DNA from: Rikenellaceae bacterium | GTDB taxonomy: Bacteria; Bacteroidota; Bacteroidia; Bacteroidales; Rikenellaceae | Reading direction: 5' to 3' | NCBI GenBank assembly: GCA_021201795.1 | Contig: JAJQEF010000044.1 | Location: 1-44,485 of the forward strand | DNA: 44,485 nt | Part shown: positions 7,530-14,451 of the stretch, in pieces | How positions within the stretch are numbered: the stretch's first letter is position 1 | How the letters are laid out: each line of letters begins with the position of its first letter | Program-made: the position numbers and the translations under genes | Notes under the pieces: model-generated | The model's database searches: none | The model's input: only the letters and a program-made list of their open reading frames with translations | What the model was told of the DNA's origin: nothing

Positions 7530-8984
7530 ATGAAGAAACTTTTAAATTATTTATCTTTATTATCGGTATTGGGCATTGTGTTCTGTGCCTGTACGAGGGA
7601 TGAGCCGGTAATGGACTGGAAGTATATCCATAATCAGGACGACCTTATCGTAAACTCTAAAATGTTCTTTGAGGATTTGATTATCGAAGCTGATGCTAAA
7701 GGAAGACTCGATCTGGAATCTTCCCTTACTCCGGGAGAAATAACTCCCGACTGGGAGAATGCCGTTGTTAAAACGAAAGGATATTATAATTATGTTTATG
7801 CTCCTTTCGAAGCAGATTATTACTATAATGTGAAGGAAGAAGTTACATTGAAAACAGAGGAGGACGTTGTTTACAGAACCTTTCCGGTTTATCAGATGCT
7901 TCTGATAACGCAGAATTATTCCAGTGGTGAAATGTATGCACAGTACGTTACTTTGACTCCGAACAGGCGCTATCATATTAAACACCGAGTGAATGTTCCG
8001 GAAAATTTCCTTGAAAACAATGGAGATTATACCGGACTTGCGTTTTATTACGATGTGGTGACAATGGAGCTGCTTACGGCGGAAAAATATAATGACGGAG
8101 AGATCGAGTCGGATATTTCCACTGCGACAAAGAGTTCTGAAGAGTTCTTCGAGATATTATACGGATATATAGAAAAATACACATATCTTAGATACGAGAG
8201 CATCGCAACGAGAAGCGACGGGGAATCGGATTCGACCAGTGGAAGCGGAGAGGAAAAAGATCCCGGAGAATCAAATAATAACGGAGGAGATAACGGAGAT
8301 AGCAATAATGGAAATAATTCCAATAACGGAGGAGACTCGAACAATGGAAATAATGGCGACAGCAACAATGGTTCGGGTGAAAACAGCACAGGAGGCAACA
8401 ATTCAGGTGGAAATAATTCTGGTGGAAACAGCACAGGTGGAGGCGGCTCAGGAGGAAGCATAATAGGTTCGGGCGGAGGAGTCACTCTCAAGTATGCAAA
8501 ACGATATTCTCCGCGTGCGGGAGTTATAAGATTGCCCAGTTTAAAGCATACAACTGCTCCGGGTTATGGAGAAAACCAATGTTTACCGGCAAGTATGGCT
8601 TTCGTGGATAAAAATCTGGGAGGTGGACGTAATTTCGATGTTTTTAATAATTGGTATATAAATAAATACGGCCTTTATACAGACATCGGGATTCCTTCGC
8701 AGAATGTTGCAGATTTTGTAGGAAATTTCTTTTCAGGTCCCGGCGGTCTGCCTGACAATAGCATTTACAGTGGTATAGAAGCGGACATTTATATTATGAT
8801 GGATGTAGCTACAGGTGATTACTATGGAGAAATACCGTTGACCCACACTATAGTAATAACCGGTTATGATCCTTTTACGGGAAACCTTATTTATTTCGAT
8901 CCGTATTACGGCTATGAATTTGAAATATCTTATGATATAGTAAAAAATTCTTCATTTATTTTTCCTATTACTGGATTCTTTTAA
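7530..8984 (+). CDS. Modular lipoprotein with C-terminal C39-like cysteine-peptidase domain
   Basis: 484 residues. Signal peptide 1-20 with lipobox FCAC (Cys21), then T-R-D-E, again matching the basic-acidic-acidic surface-export pattern. Residues 22-228 are paralogous to the first lipoprotein. Residues 232-318 are a repetitive Asn/Gly/Ser linker. The C-terminal ~165 residues are a papain-fold domain of the C39-like type: Gln350-Cys351 in GENQCLPASMAFV, His439 in LTHTIVITGYDP, and Asp457 in LIYFDPYYG, which is the expected Gln/Cys-His-Asp order and spacing. It has no ABC exporter attached, so it is not a bacteriocin-processing transporter. The next gene starts 11 nt after the stop. Effector or processing protease tethered to the outer membrane is inference. 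Confidence 0.87.
   Translation: MKKLLNYLSLLSVLGIVFCACTRDEPVMDWKYIHNQDDLIVNSKMFFEDLIIEADAKGRLDLESSLTPGEITPDWENAVVKTKGYYNYVYAPFEADYYYNVKEEVTLKTEEDVVYRTFPVYQMLLITQNYSSGEMYAQYVTLTPNRRYHIKHRVNVPENFLENNGDYTGLAFYYDVVTMELLTAEKYNDGEIESDISTATKSSEEFFEILYGYIEKYTYLRYESIATRSDGESDSTSGSGEEKDPGESNNNGGDNGDSNNGNNSNNGGDSNNGNNGDSNNGSGENSTGGNNSGGNNSGGNSTGGGGSGGSIIGSGGGVTLKYAKRYSPRAGVIRLPSLKHTTAPGYGENQCLPASMAFVDKNLGGGRNFDVFNNWYINKYGLYTDIGIPSQNVADFVGNFFSGPGGLPDNSIYSGIEADIYIMMDVATGDYYGEIPLTHTIVITGYDPFTGNLIYFDPYYGYEFEISYDIVKNSSFIFPITGFF
8223..8483 (+). repeat. Low-complexity linker-coding tract
   Basis: Encodes residues ~232-318 of the C39-like lipoprotein as iterated Asn-Asn-Gly, Gly-Asp-Ser-Asn-Asn-Gly and Ser-Gly-Gly-Asn-Asn units. 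Short DNA words such as AATAACGGAGGA and AACAATTCAGGTGGA recur imperfectly. The equivalent tract in the first lipoprotein (936-1178) is Gly/Pro-rich and different in sequence, so linkers vary while the domain before them is conserved. Confidence 0.85.
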
Positions 8985-8995
8985 AAACAAATATT

Positions 8996-9451
8996 ATGAA
9001 AAAACTATTATCGATTGCATTTTTATTGATAGTTCCGCTATTCATCGTTAAGGCGGAAGAAACAAAATCTACAATGGATCTACTCACGGGACACACCTGG
9101 AAACTCTACGAGAATTACAGCACAAGTTATGACGCCTATTACCAATTTACACGGGATAAAATTATTATTATTACTGTTATTGATGATAAAAAAATTATAA
9201 ATGAGTACTGGTATTATTTATCCGACACTGATGAAGGACCATTTGATAACAGCAAAATGGGTAAATCCGTCAACGGTAAACATATATATTTATATGATCC
9301 GGAAGATGGCTGGTCCACTACTATGGAGATAATCGAATTATCAGAAGAGAAATTTGTGTATTTGAATATAATAAATGTGAGGGAGGGAGTAACGCCTCGG
9401 CCAGATATAGATTACACCATATATTACTCTACAGACGATAAGATAGATTGA
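8996..9451 (+). CDS. Small secreted lipocalin-like family protein, tandem copy 1
   Basis: 151 residues, signal peptide to about residue 20 (ends VKAEE). Starts 11 nt after the C39-like lipoprotein, so probably cotranscribed with it. Belongs to the same family as the 2328 product (MDLLTG.TWK, YYLSDT, FDNSKMGKSVNGK). Its signal peptide and C-terminal 82 residues are essentially identical to copy 2 at 9504, while residues ~33-67 differ by many substitutions and a one-residue indel. Likely periplasmic or secreted. Immunity or chaperone-like partner of the upstream lipoprotein is inferred from position and duplication only. Confidence 0.85.
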   Translation: MKKLLSIAFLLIVPLFIVKAEETKSTMDLLTGHTWKLYENYSTSYDAYYQFTRDKIIIITVIDDKKIINEYWYYLSDTDEGPFDNSKMGKSVNGKHIYLYDPEDGWSTTMEIIELSEEKFVYLNIINVREGVTPRPDIDYTIYYSTDDKID

Positions 9452-9453
9452 TA
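9203..9453 (+). repeat. 251-bp direct repeat, copy 1 (copy 2 at 9708-9958)
   Basis: From the codon GAG of EYWYYLSDT through the stop codon and two bases beyond, the sequence appears identical to 9708-9958 (offset 505 bp) on reading base by base. It covers the 3' half of the two tandem secreted-protein genes. Identity this complete, next to a diverged block upstream, suggests recent duplication or ongoing gene conversion. Confidence 0.93.
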
Positions 9454-9466
9454 TATTTAATTAGAT

Positions 9467-9491
9467 AGGAACGGTATTAAGCCGTTCCTTT
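9467..9491 (+). terminator. Intrinsic terminator between the tandem copies, GGAACGG type
   Basis: 8-bp stem AGGAACGG / CCGTTCCT with loop TATTAAG and short T run. It is weaker than the others and may allow read-through to copy 2. A -7-like TAACTTTG (9491-9498) lies immediately after it, 5 nt before the copy 2 ATG. Confidence 0.7.
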
Positions 9492-9503
9492 AACTTTGAG
9501 GTT

Positions 9504-9956
9504 ATGAAAAAACTATTATCGATCGCATTTTTATTGATCGTTCCGCTATTCATCGTCAAAGCGGAAGAAACAAAATCTACAATGGATCTACTCACGGGAC
9601 AGACCTGGAAACTCTATAACAGCTATAGCAGATATAATGTTTATCAATTATTCACCCGAGATAAAGTTATTGATATTACTGTTACAGATAATAGAAATAT
9701 AAAAAAGGAGTACTGGTATTATTTATCCGACACTGATGAAGGACCATTTGATAACAGCAAAATGGGTAAATCCGTCAACGGTAAACATATATATTTATAT
9801 GATCCGGAAGATGGCTGGTCCACTACTATGGAGATAATCGAATTATCAGAAGAGAAATTTGTGTATTTGAATATAATAAATGTGAGGGAGGGAGTAACGC
9901 CTCGGCCAGATATAGATTACACCATATATTACTCTACAGACGATAAGATAGATTGA
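9504..9956 (+). CDS. Small secreted lipocalin-like family protein, tandem copy 2
   Basis: 150 residues, duplicate of the 8996 product. The signal-peptide coding part differs from copy 1 only by synonymous changes (for example ATT/ATC, ATA/ATC, AAG/AAA), the 3' 251 bp are identical, and the middle (about residues 33-67) is the only strongly divergent part of the protein. This copy may have its own start signal, because TAACTTTG at 9491 ends 5 nt before its ATG and a terminator separates the two genes. Function as for copy 1; the variable block would be the obvious place for binding specificity. Confidence 0.85.
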   Translation: MKKLLSIAFLLIVPLFIVKAEETKSTMDLLTGQTWKLYNSYSRYNVYQLFTRDKVIDITVTDNRNIKKEYWYYLSDTDEGPFDNSKMGKSVNGKHIYLYDPEDGWSTTMEIIELSEEKFVYLNIINVREGVTPRPDIDYTIYYSTDDKID

Positions 9957-9958
9957 TA
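9708..9958 (+). repeat. 251-bp direct repeat, copy 2
   Basis: Second copy of the repeat at 9203-9453; see that entry. Ends 5 bases into the region where the flanking sequences separate (ATATTT after copy 1, GTTTCC after copy 2). Confidence 0.93.
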
Positions 9959-10015
9959 GTTTCCGGTTTAACCATTCATAATTTTCACGGGATATTCGAT
10001 AAATATTATTAGCTC

Positions 10016-10453
10016 ATGAAAAAGATTTTATTATTTTTAATTGTATTGGTTATCGGTATAGCTAATACTTCAGCTCAAAAGCACGTTCCGCTTGCAAAGT
10101 TTAAAAACGACACTCTCAGTTATTTAAGAGAAAACTTTGAAGAAAACCAGCCTTATAAAGGCAGAAAATTCTCTGCATTTTTAAAAAACAACGAATTAAA
10201 AATCGATTCAATAAAGATCTGTTCCTTTCACGGAGAATTAAGTGGAGTTGATATATATTATTATCCCAGAGAATTATGGCCCGACCAAGTAAAACGTCCT
10301 TTTATGAGTGTATTTAGATTTGCTCCACCACTTAAAAATTATGATGTAATCGAGCCGCAAGTTAAAAATCTGTCTTTAAAAGAAAAATTGGATTTTTTTA
10401 AAGATTACGAGATTTTAGGTATATCCATAGAATTAACCATAGGTGCATGGTAA
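10016..10453 (+). CDS. Small secreted hypothetical protein, last gene of second lipoprotein locus
   Basis: 145 residues with a signal peptide (MKKILLFLIVLVIGIANTSA, cut before Gln21). The mature part has a charged Lys/Asp/Glu-rich N-terminal half with a possible helix, then a YYYPRELWP stretch and a C-terminal helix-like segment. I recognise no family and see no similarity to the 1772 product, although both occupy the same kind of position near a modular lipoprotein. It is 59 nt downstream of copy 2 in the same direction and closes the locus before a bidirectional terminator. Candidate cognate partner of the C39-like lipoprotein by position only. Confidence 0.78.
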   Translation: MKKILLFLIVLVIGIANTSAQKHVPLAKFKNDTLSYLRENFEENQPYKGRKFSAFLKNNELKIDSIKICSFHGELSGVDIYYYPRELWPDQVKRPFMSVFRFAPPLKNYDVIEPQVKNLSLKEKLDFFKDYEILGISIELTIGAW

Positions 10454-10581
10454 TGTGACGGTCGTAGGACATCCTAATTCCAATTAATGCAGATTGATTA
10501 CCTGAAAAACTTGTATATAGGTGTATGTATCGGGGTTCTGGGTTTAGTAAATATGTTTTAATTGGATTGTTATCAAAAAAT

Positions 10582-10608
10582 AAAACGGGAGAAATAATCT
10601 CCCGTTTT
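10582..10608. terminator. Bidirectional terminator
   Basis: 11-bp stem AAAACGGGAGA / TCTCCCGTTTT with loop AATAA; flanked by A-rich left and T-rich right arms (AAAAAATAAAA and TTTTATTTTTT), so it can serve the plus-strand gene ending at 10453 and the minus-strand gene ending at 10627. Confidence 0.9.
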
Positions 10609-10626
10609 TTATTTTTTACTTCCGCC

Positions 10627-11217
10627 TTATTCCCATACTAAATAATCGCCTCCGAAGAATTGGATATAGTAATCCGCAGTAGTGGTGGAGAGGACACCCG
10701 ACGCACTACTACCGCCTGTCGGAACATAAATAAACGTGCTTACCGGAAGAAGCGAATAATAGTCGATTATTTCAACCCAAAGGTCGTTCAGATGCAGGAC
10801 ATCCCCAGCCTTAAGTTCGTCCATATCCGGAATATTCTGTGAGTTATCGACAAACCCATTTATAAATTCTTCTCCCGGTTGAAATCTCATTCCCGGAAAA
10901 AGTATCTTATTCGGATAAGTCAATGTGTTATCCCAAGTTACAAGATGGTCTACCCCATTATGGTCTGTATAAATCATACTCAATCTGATGTCATCCAATA
11001 CATGTGCATACAGCCCTTTGAATAAGGAAACCGTAAAGTACGTTCTCTCCGCTCCCACCCATGTGGAACTCAGCCCCACTTCGATAATATGCTGGCTTTT
11101 TTCTTCCACAACAGCAGCTGCAGTTTCTTCTGCTACAACATTTTCATTCGTTACTTCCTCTTTACCGCATGACATCGCGAATACAACGGCAAATAATAAA
11201 ATACATAGCTTCTTCAT
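10627..11217 (-). CDS. Lipoprotein of unknown function
   Basis: 196 residues from the ATG at 11217; an upstream in-frame ATG at 11244 would put nine residues before the signal peptide, so it was rejected. The signal peptide ends in a lipobox (AMSC) with Cys17. The residues after it, G-K-E-E-V, fit the X-K-(D/E)2-X lipoprotein surface-export signal known from Capnocytophaga, so surface exposure is likely. The mature part is beta-rich with many aromatic and Asp residues and lacks a family I recognise. A -7-like element (CAAATGTA on the plus strand, 11247-11254) lies upstream. Monocistronic. Confidence 0.8.
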   Translation of the reverse strand: MKKLCILLFAVVFAMSCGKEEVTNENVVAEETAAAVVEEKSQHIIEVGLSSTWVGAERTYFTVSLFKGLYAHVLDDIRLSMIYTDHNGVDHLVTWDNTLTYPNKILFPGMRFQPGEEFINGFVDNSQNIPDMDELKAGDVLHLNDLWVEIIDYYSLLPVSTFIYVPTGGSSASGVLSTTTADYYIQFFGGDYLVWE

Positions 11218-11308
11218 AATTTTAAATTTTAAGATTAAACACATTGCAAATGTAATATTTTATCTGATAAATATTATAAGAAGGTATGTATTTTGAAATA
11301 ACTTAATT

Positions 11309-11617
11309 ATGATAAGACATTATAAAAAGATACGTTTATTAGTAGATTCCGAAACGTTTAACAGGATCATATCAGGTGAACAAAAAACCATAGTACGGGA
11401 ATATAATCATTACTGGCGACGAAAACTTATCCATCCGAGAAGCCTGGATTTGTTCCCCAATATAATACTCGTATTTTCAGTAGGCTTCGGCAAATCAATT
11501 GTTTATTACGCTTATTGCAAAGGAATAGATATTAAAGGTATCGAAGAGAACGATACCTTAACAACCGAATTTATTATTCATATCGGCAAACCTTTCGATC
11601 CGGAACTTTTAAAATAA
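11309..11617 (+). CDS. Small ASCH/PUA-like domain protein (tentative)
   Basis: 102 residues, no signal peptide. The segment LVDSETFNRIISGEQKTIVREYNHYWRR resembles the start of ASCH-type PUA-like domains, in which a hydrophobic strand, F..I..GEKT and a basic motif line an RNA- or nucleotide-binding cleft; this is a pattern match by eye and not certain. The rest alternates short strands (IILVFSVGFG, SIVYYAYCKGIDIKGI, TTEFIIHIG), in keeping with a small beta barrel. Its stop codon ends at 11617, directly abutting the stop of the opposing small gene at 11618. Confidence 0.65.
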   Translation: MIRHYKKIRLLVDSETFNRIISGEQKTIVREYNHYWRRKLIHPRSLDLFPNIILVFSVGFGKSIVYYAYCKGIDIKGIEENDTLTTEFIIHIGKPFDPELLK

Positions 11618-11794
11618 TTATTTACCACAGCTGCACGACATCTCTTCTACACGCAGCTGTTCCAGTTCTTTCTCTAACTTCTTTAATTCCTTTCTCAGAT
11701 GATTGGCTTCGCGATCCGATCCATGTGCTTCGGCCTTAGCAAGATTGTTTTCCAGTTGATCGATCAACGATTCGAGTTCTTCCATTCTTTCCAT
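11618..11794 (-). CDS. 58-residue coiled-coil protein with C-terminal Cys-Ser-Cys
   Basis: A short gene read from ATG at 11794 (a second in-frame ATG is at 11785). The product is almost entirely helical and heptad-like: LESLIDQLENNLAKAEA, then NHLRKELKKLEKELEQL, ending EEMSCSCGK. The Cys-x-Cys tail could bind metal or another protein. No signal peptide or TM segment, so cytoplasmic. Its stop codon directly abuts that of the 11309 gene on the other strand. Codon use is like that of neighbours and the amphipathic pattern is hard to get by chance, so I call it real; function unknown. Confidence 0.65.
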   Translation of the reverse strand: MERMEELESLIDQLENNLAKAEAHGSDREANHLRKELKKLEKELEQLRVEEMSCSCGK

Positions 11795-11859
11795 AATACA
11801 AAATGTTTAAGATTATGTCTTAAACAGGCGCAAATTAAGTACCATTTATTTCAGGGGCT

Positions 11860-12765
11860 CTACTCCAGCCTGCCTGACCTTTGTTTTTTCCATAACTGGA
11901 AAGAATTGATCAGGTTCTGCCACAACACATACAGAGACGGAGCGATACTCGATATAGGATCGAGATAAGACTGCGCCATCCATATCGCGAGAATCGTATT
12001 TTTTTGCCCGAGACCCTGTCCGGTTGAAACAGCGTCACCGTTATACCTTCGTCCCAGATAACGTCCCAGAATAAACTGTCCGGAACAAATTATAAGCGAT
12101 ACCACGCCTATCCATACCTGCAATCCGTATTGCGGTTCTTCCTGTTCCACCAAAAATTTAACAGTCATTCCCGAAACTATCATCAGCGCCACGGTCCATA
12201 AATAAAACGATCCTTTATTTAATTTCAGAAGTATTTTCTGGGTTGAAGCAGAGTATCTACGTACGCCCCACGCAATTAGCAATGGAACGACCAATAGAAG
12301 GATAAGCTGCTTCGCGATAAAAATGAACGATTCGAAAAACGGAACGTCACTATGTGTTCCGACAAAAGAAAAAACCTCCGGCGAAACAAACACAACCGCG
12401 ATACTGCTTATAAGGGTATACGTTGTCAAGAACGCCACATTACCTCCGAGCATACCGGTTATAACCGCTGCAGATGTTGCTGTAGGAGCCATAACGCATA
12501 TCATTGCTCCATCGGCGAGTTTATGGTCGAATAATCTCAACACAAAATAAATTAGAAGAGAACCAATGAATTGTATTACCAGCAACCATCCGTGGAGCCT
12601 GTTGAGTTTTATATCTTTAGGTGATAGCTTTGCAAACGTAAGAAGAAGCATGGTAAATATCAGATACGGCGTCAAAAAAGAGATGTATCCGGTATATTTA
12701 TACAACAGCGCCCCTGCTGTCATAGCGATCAATAGCGTCCAGTCTTTGAAGAATTTGAGAATCAT
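11860..12765 (-). CDS. BASS-family (bile acid:sodium symporter-like) transporter
   Basis: 301 residues and about nine to ten hydrophobic segments, with the hallmarks of the SBF/BASS fold: APTATSAAVITGMLGGN at the first crossover helix and GQGLGQKNTILAIWMAQ at the second. The family imports organic anions (bile salts, pantoate, 2-oxo acids and others) usually with sodium; the substrate is not predictable from sequence. It starts 21 nt after the acyl-CoA synthetase gene on the same strand, and both follow the XRE-cupin regulator. This suggests uptake of a carboxylic acid that is then activated with CoA. The C-terminus is Lys/Arg-rich, as expected for a cytoplasmic tail. Confidence 0.85.
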   Translation of the reverse strand: MILKFFKDWTLLIAMTAGALLYKYTGYISFLTPYLIFTMLLLTFAKLSPKDIKLNRLHGWLLVIQFIGSLLIYFVLRLFDHKLADGAMICVMAPTATSAAVITGMLGGNVAFLTTYTLISSIAVVFVSPEVFSFVGTHSDVPFFESFIFIAKQLILLLVVPLLIAWGVRRYSASTQKILLKLNKGSFYLWTVALMIVSGMTVKFLVEQEEPQYGLQVWIGVVSLIICSGQFILGRYLGRRYNGDAVSTGQGLGQKNTILAIWMAQSYLDPISSIAPSLYVLWQNLINSFQLWKKQRSGRLE

Positions 12766-12786
12766 ATCGATTGTTTTTAAATTTCC

Positions 12787-14439
12787 CTACACTATTTTTA
12801 TGCCTTTTTCTTCGAGAATCTTCATTCCGATATCCTTCAGCTTATATTTCTGGATTTTTCCGCTGGCTGTCATCGGATAAGCGTCCACTTTAAATATATA
12901 TTTAGGTATCTTAAAACGTGCTATTTTACCACGACAGAATTCGCGAACTTCTTCTTCTGACAGTTTCATTCCACTCTTAACTTTTATATAGGCGGCAACC
13001 TCTTCCCCGTATTTGGGACTCGGTATACCTGCAACCTGTACATCCTCGACCTGTGGAATCTGATAAATAAAATTTTCAATCTCGCGGGGATATATATTCT
13101 CTCCTCCCCTAATAAGCATTTCCTTGATTCTTCCCGTAACCCTGACATAACCGTCCTCGTCCATAACTCCCAAATCCCCTGAACGCAAAAAACCATCATC
13201 ATACAAGACAGCCTGCGTAGCCTCCGGGTTCTTATAATATCCTTTCATCACATTGTAACCGCGGCAACATAATTCTCCCTGCATATTTCTCGGACATTCT
13301 TCGCCCGTAACAGGATCTATAACCTTAACTTCTACGAACGGAAGTGCACGCCCTACGGTAGTGGCACGTATCTCAGGTGAATCGGTTACTCTCGTAGCCG
13401 TCATTCCGGGTGAAGTCTCGGTAAGTCCATAAACTATTATAATATCCCGGCAGTTCATTCTATCCATTACTTCTTTCATTGTCTCTATGGGACAAAGCGA
13501 ACCTGCCATTATTCCGGTGCGCAGTGAAGACAGGTCGAACATATCGAACATCGGGTGGTTAAGTTCAGCTATGAACATGGTGGGTACGCCGTAAACAGCT
13601 GTACATCTTTCTTTATGTATGGATGCAAGGACCTTCATCGGATCGAACTCTTCCAGCATGACCATAGACGAACCGTGGGTGATAACAGCACATAATGACA
13701 ATACGCATCCGAAACAATGGAACATCGGAACCGGAGTGAGTACTTTGTCGTCATTGGTATAACCCATGCACTCCCCTACCGTGAGCCCGTTATTAAGAAT
13801 ATTATGGTGTGTCAGCAATACCCCTTTGGAAAATCCGGTAGTTCCGGACGTATAAAGCATCATGGCAATATCGTGGCAGTCTACATTTTTTTTAGCTTCA
13901 CACAGCACTGAATAATCGGTGTAGTATCCCAGGGAATATAGTTCCGGCGTAGAATACATTCCACGCTGTTTCTCCTGTCCCATATAAACTATATTGCGCA
14001 GTTCCGGAAATCTTTCCGATCTCATATAACCGCGTTCCATGGTTTTGAGTTCAGGAATAAGCTCGTAGACCATTCCTATGTAATCGCTGTCCCTGTGTCC
14101 GTCTACTATACAGAGAGTATGTACATCCGCGTTTTTTACGAGATATTCGAGTTCCGAAAGTTTATAATTGGTATTTATAGTTACGTATACAGCTCCTATC
14201 CTCGCTGTCGCGAACATCATGGTTATCCAGTCCGGAATATTCCTCGCCCATATACCGACTTTGTCTCCTTTACCTACACCTATCGCCAGCAGTCCCTTTG
14301 CAAACGTATCGACACGATTCTTAAATTCACTGTAAGTAAATCGAAGTCCACGGTCCGAGTAAACCAAGAAATAGTTTTCAGGAGTTTCATCCGCCCATTT
14401 ATCCAGCCACTGACCGAATGTTTTTTCCGTTAATTCCAC
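12787..14439 (-). CDS. AMP-forming acyl-CoA synthetase (FadD-like)
   Basis: 550 residues, full length for the ANL superfamily. Visible motifs: the P-loop MLYTSGTTGFSKGVLLTH, the adenine/acyl-binding VYGLTETSP, the hinge and Asp GDLGVMDEDGYVRVTGRIKEMLIRGGENIYPREIE, and the C-terminal catalytic lysine in MTASGKIQKYKL. It forms acyl-adenylate from ATP and a carboxylic acid, then acyl-CoA. Substrate range is probably medium-chain or other aliphatic acids, judged by likeness to cytosolic FadD/FadK-type enzymes; this is an inference. It starts 12 nt after the XRE-cupin gene and is followed 21 nt later by the BASS transporter: a three-gene operon. Confidence 0.92.
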   Translation of the reverse strand: MELTEKTFGQWLDKWADETPENYFLVYSDRGLRFTYSEFKNRVDTFAKGLLAIGVGKGDKVGIWARNIPDWITMMFATARIGAVYVTINTNYKLSELEYLVKNADVHTLCIVDGHRDSDYIGMVYELIPELKTMERGYMRSERFPELRNIVYMGQEKQRGMYSTPELYSLGYYTDYSVLCEAKKNVDCHDIAMMLYTSGTTGFSKGVLLTHHNILNNGLTVGECMGYTNDDKVLTPVPMFHCFGCVLSLCAVITHGSSMVMLEEFDPMKVLASIHKERCTAVYGVPTMFIAELNHPMFDMFDLSSLRTGIMAGSLCPIETMKEVMDRMNCRDIIIVYGLTETSPGMTATRVTDSPEIRATTVGRALPFVEVKVIDPVTGEECPRNMQGELCCRGYNVMKGYYKNPEATQAVLYDDGFLRSGDLGVMDEDGYVRVTGRIKEMLIRGGENIYPREIENFIYQIPQVEDVQVAGIPSPKYGEEVAAYIKVKSGMKLSEEEVREFCRGKIARFKIPKYIFKVDAYPMTASGKIQKYKLKDIGMKILEEKGIKIV

Positions 14440-14451
14440 ATTTCAAATCAA

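Noticed and set aside
8223-8483. Possible CRISPR or other spaced repeat array
   Set aside because: The repeats are short, imperfect, in frame and encode the linker; no unique spacers are present.
10487-10561. 24-codon ORF with a hydrophobic segment (LYIGVCIGVLGLVNMF)
   Set aside because: It is too short and isolated to separate from chance in AT-rich DNA, with no conserved start context; a search in relatives would be needed.
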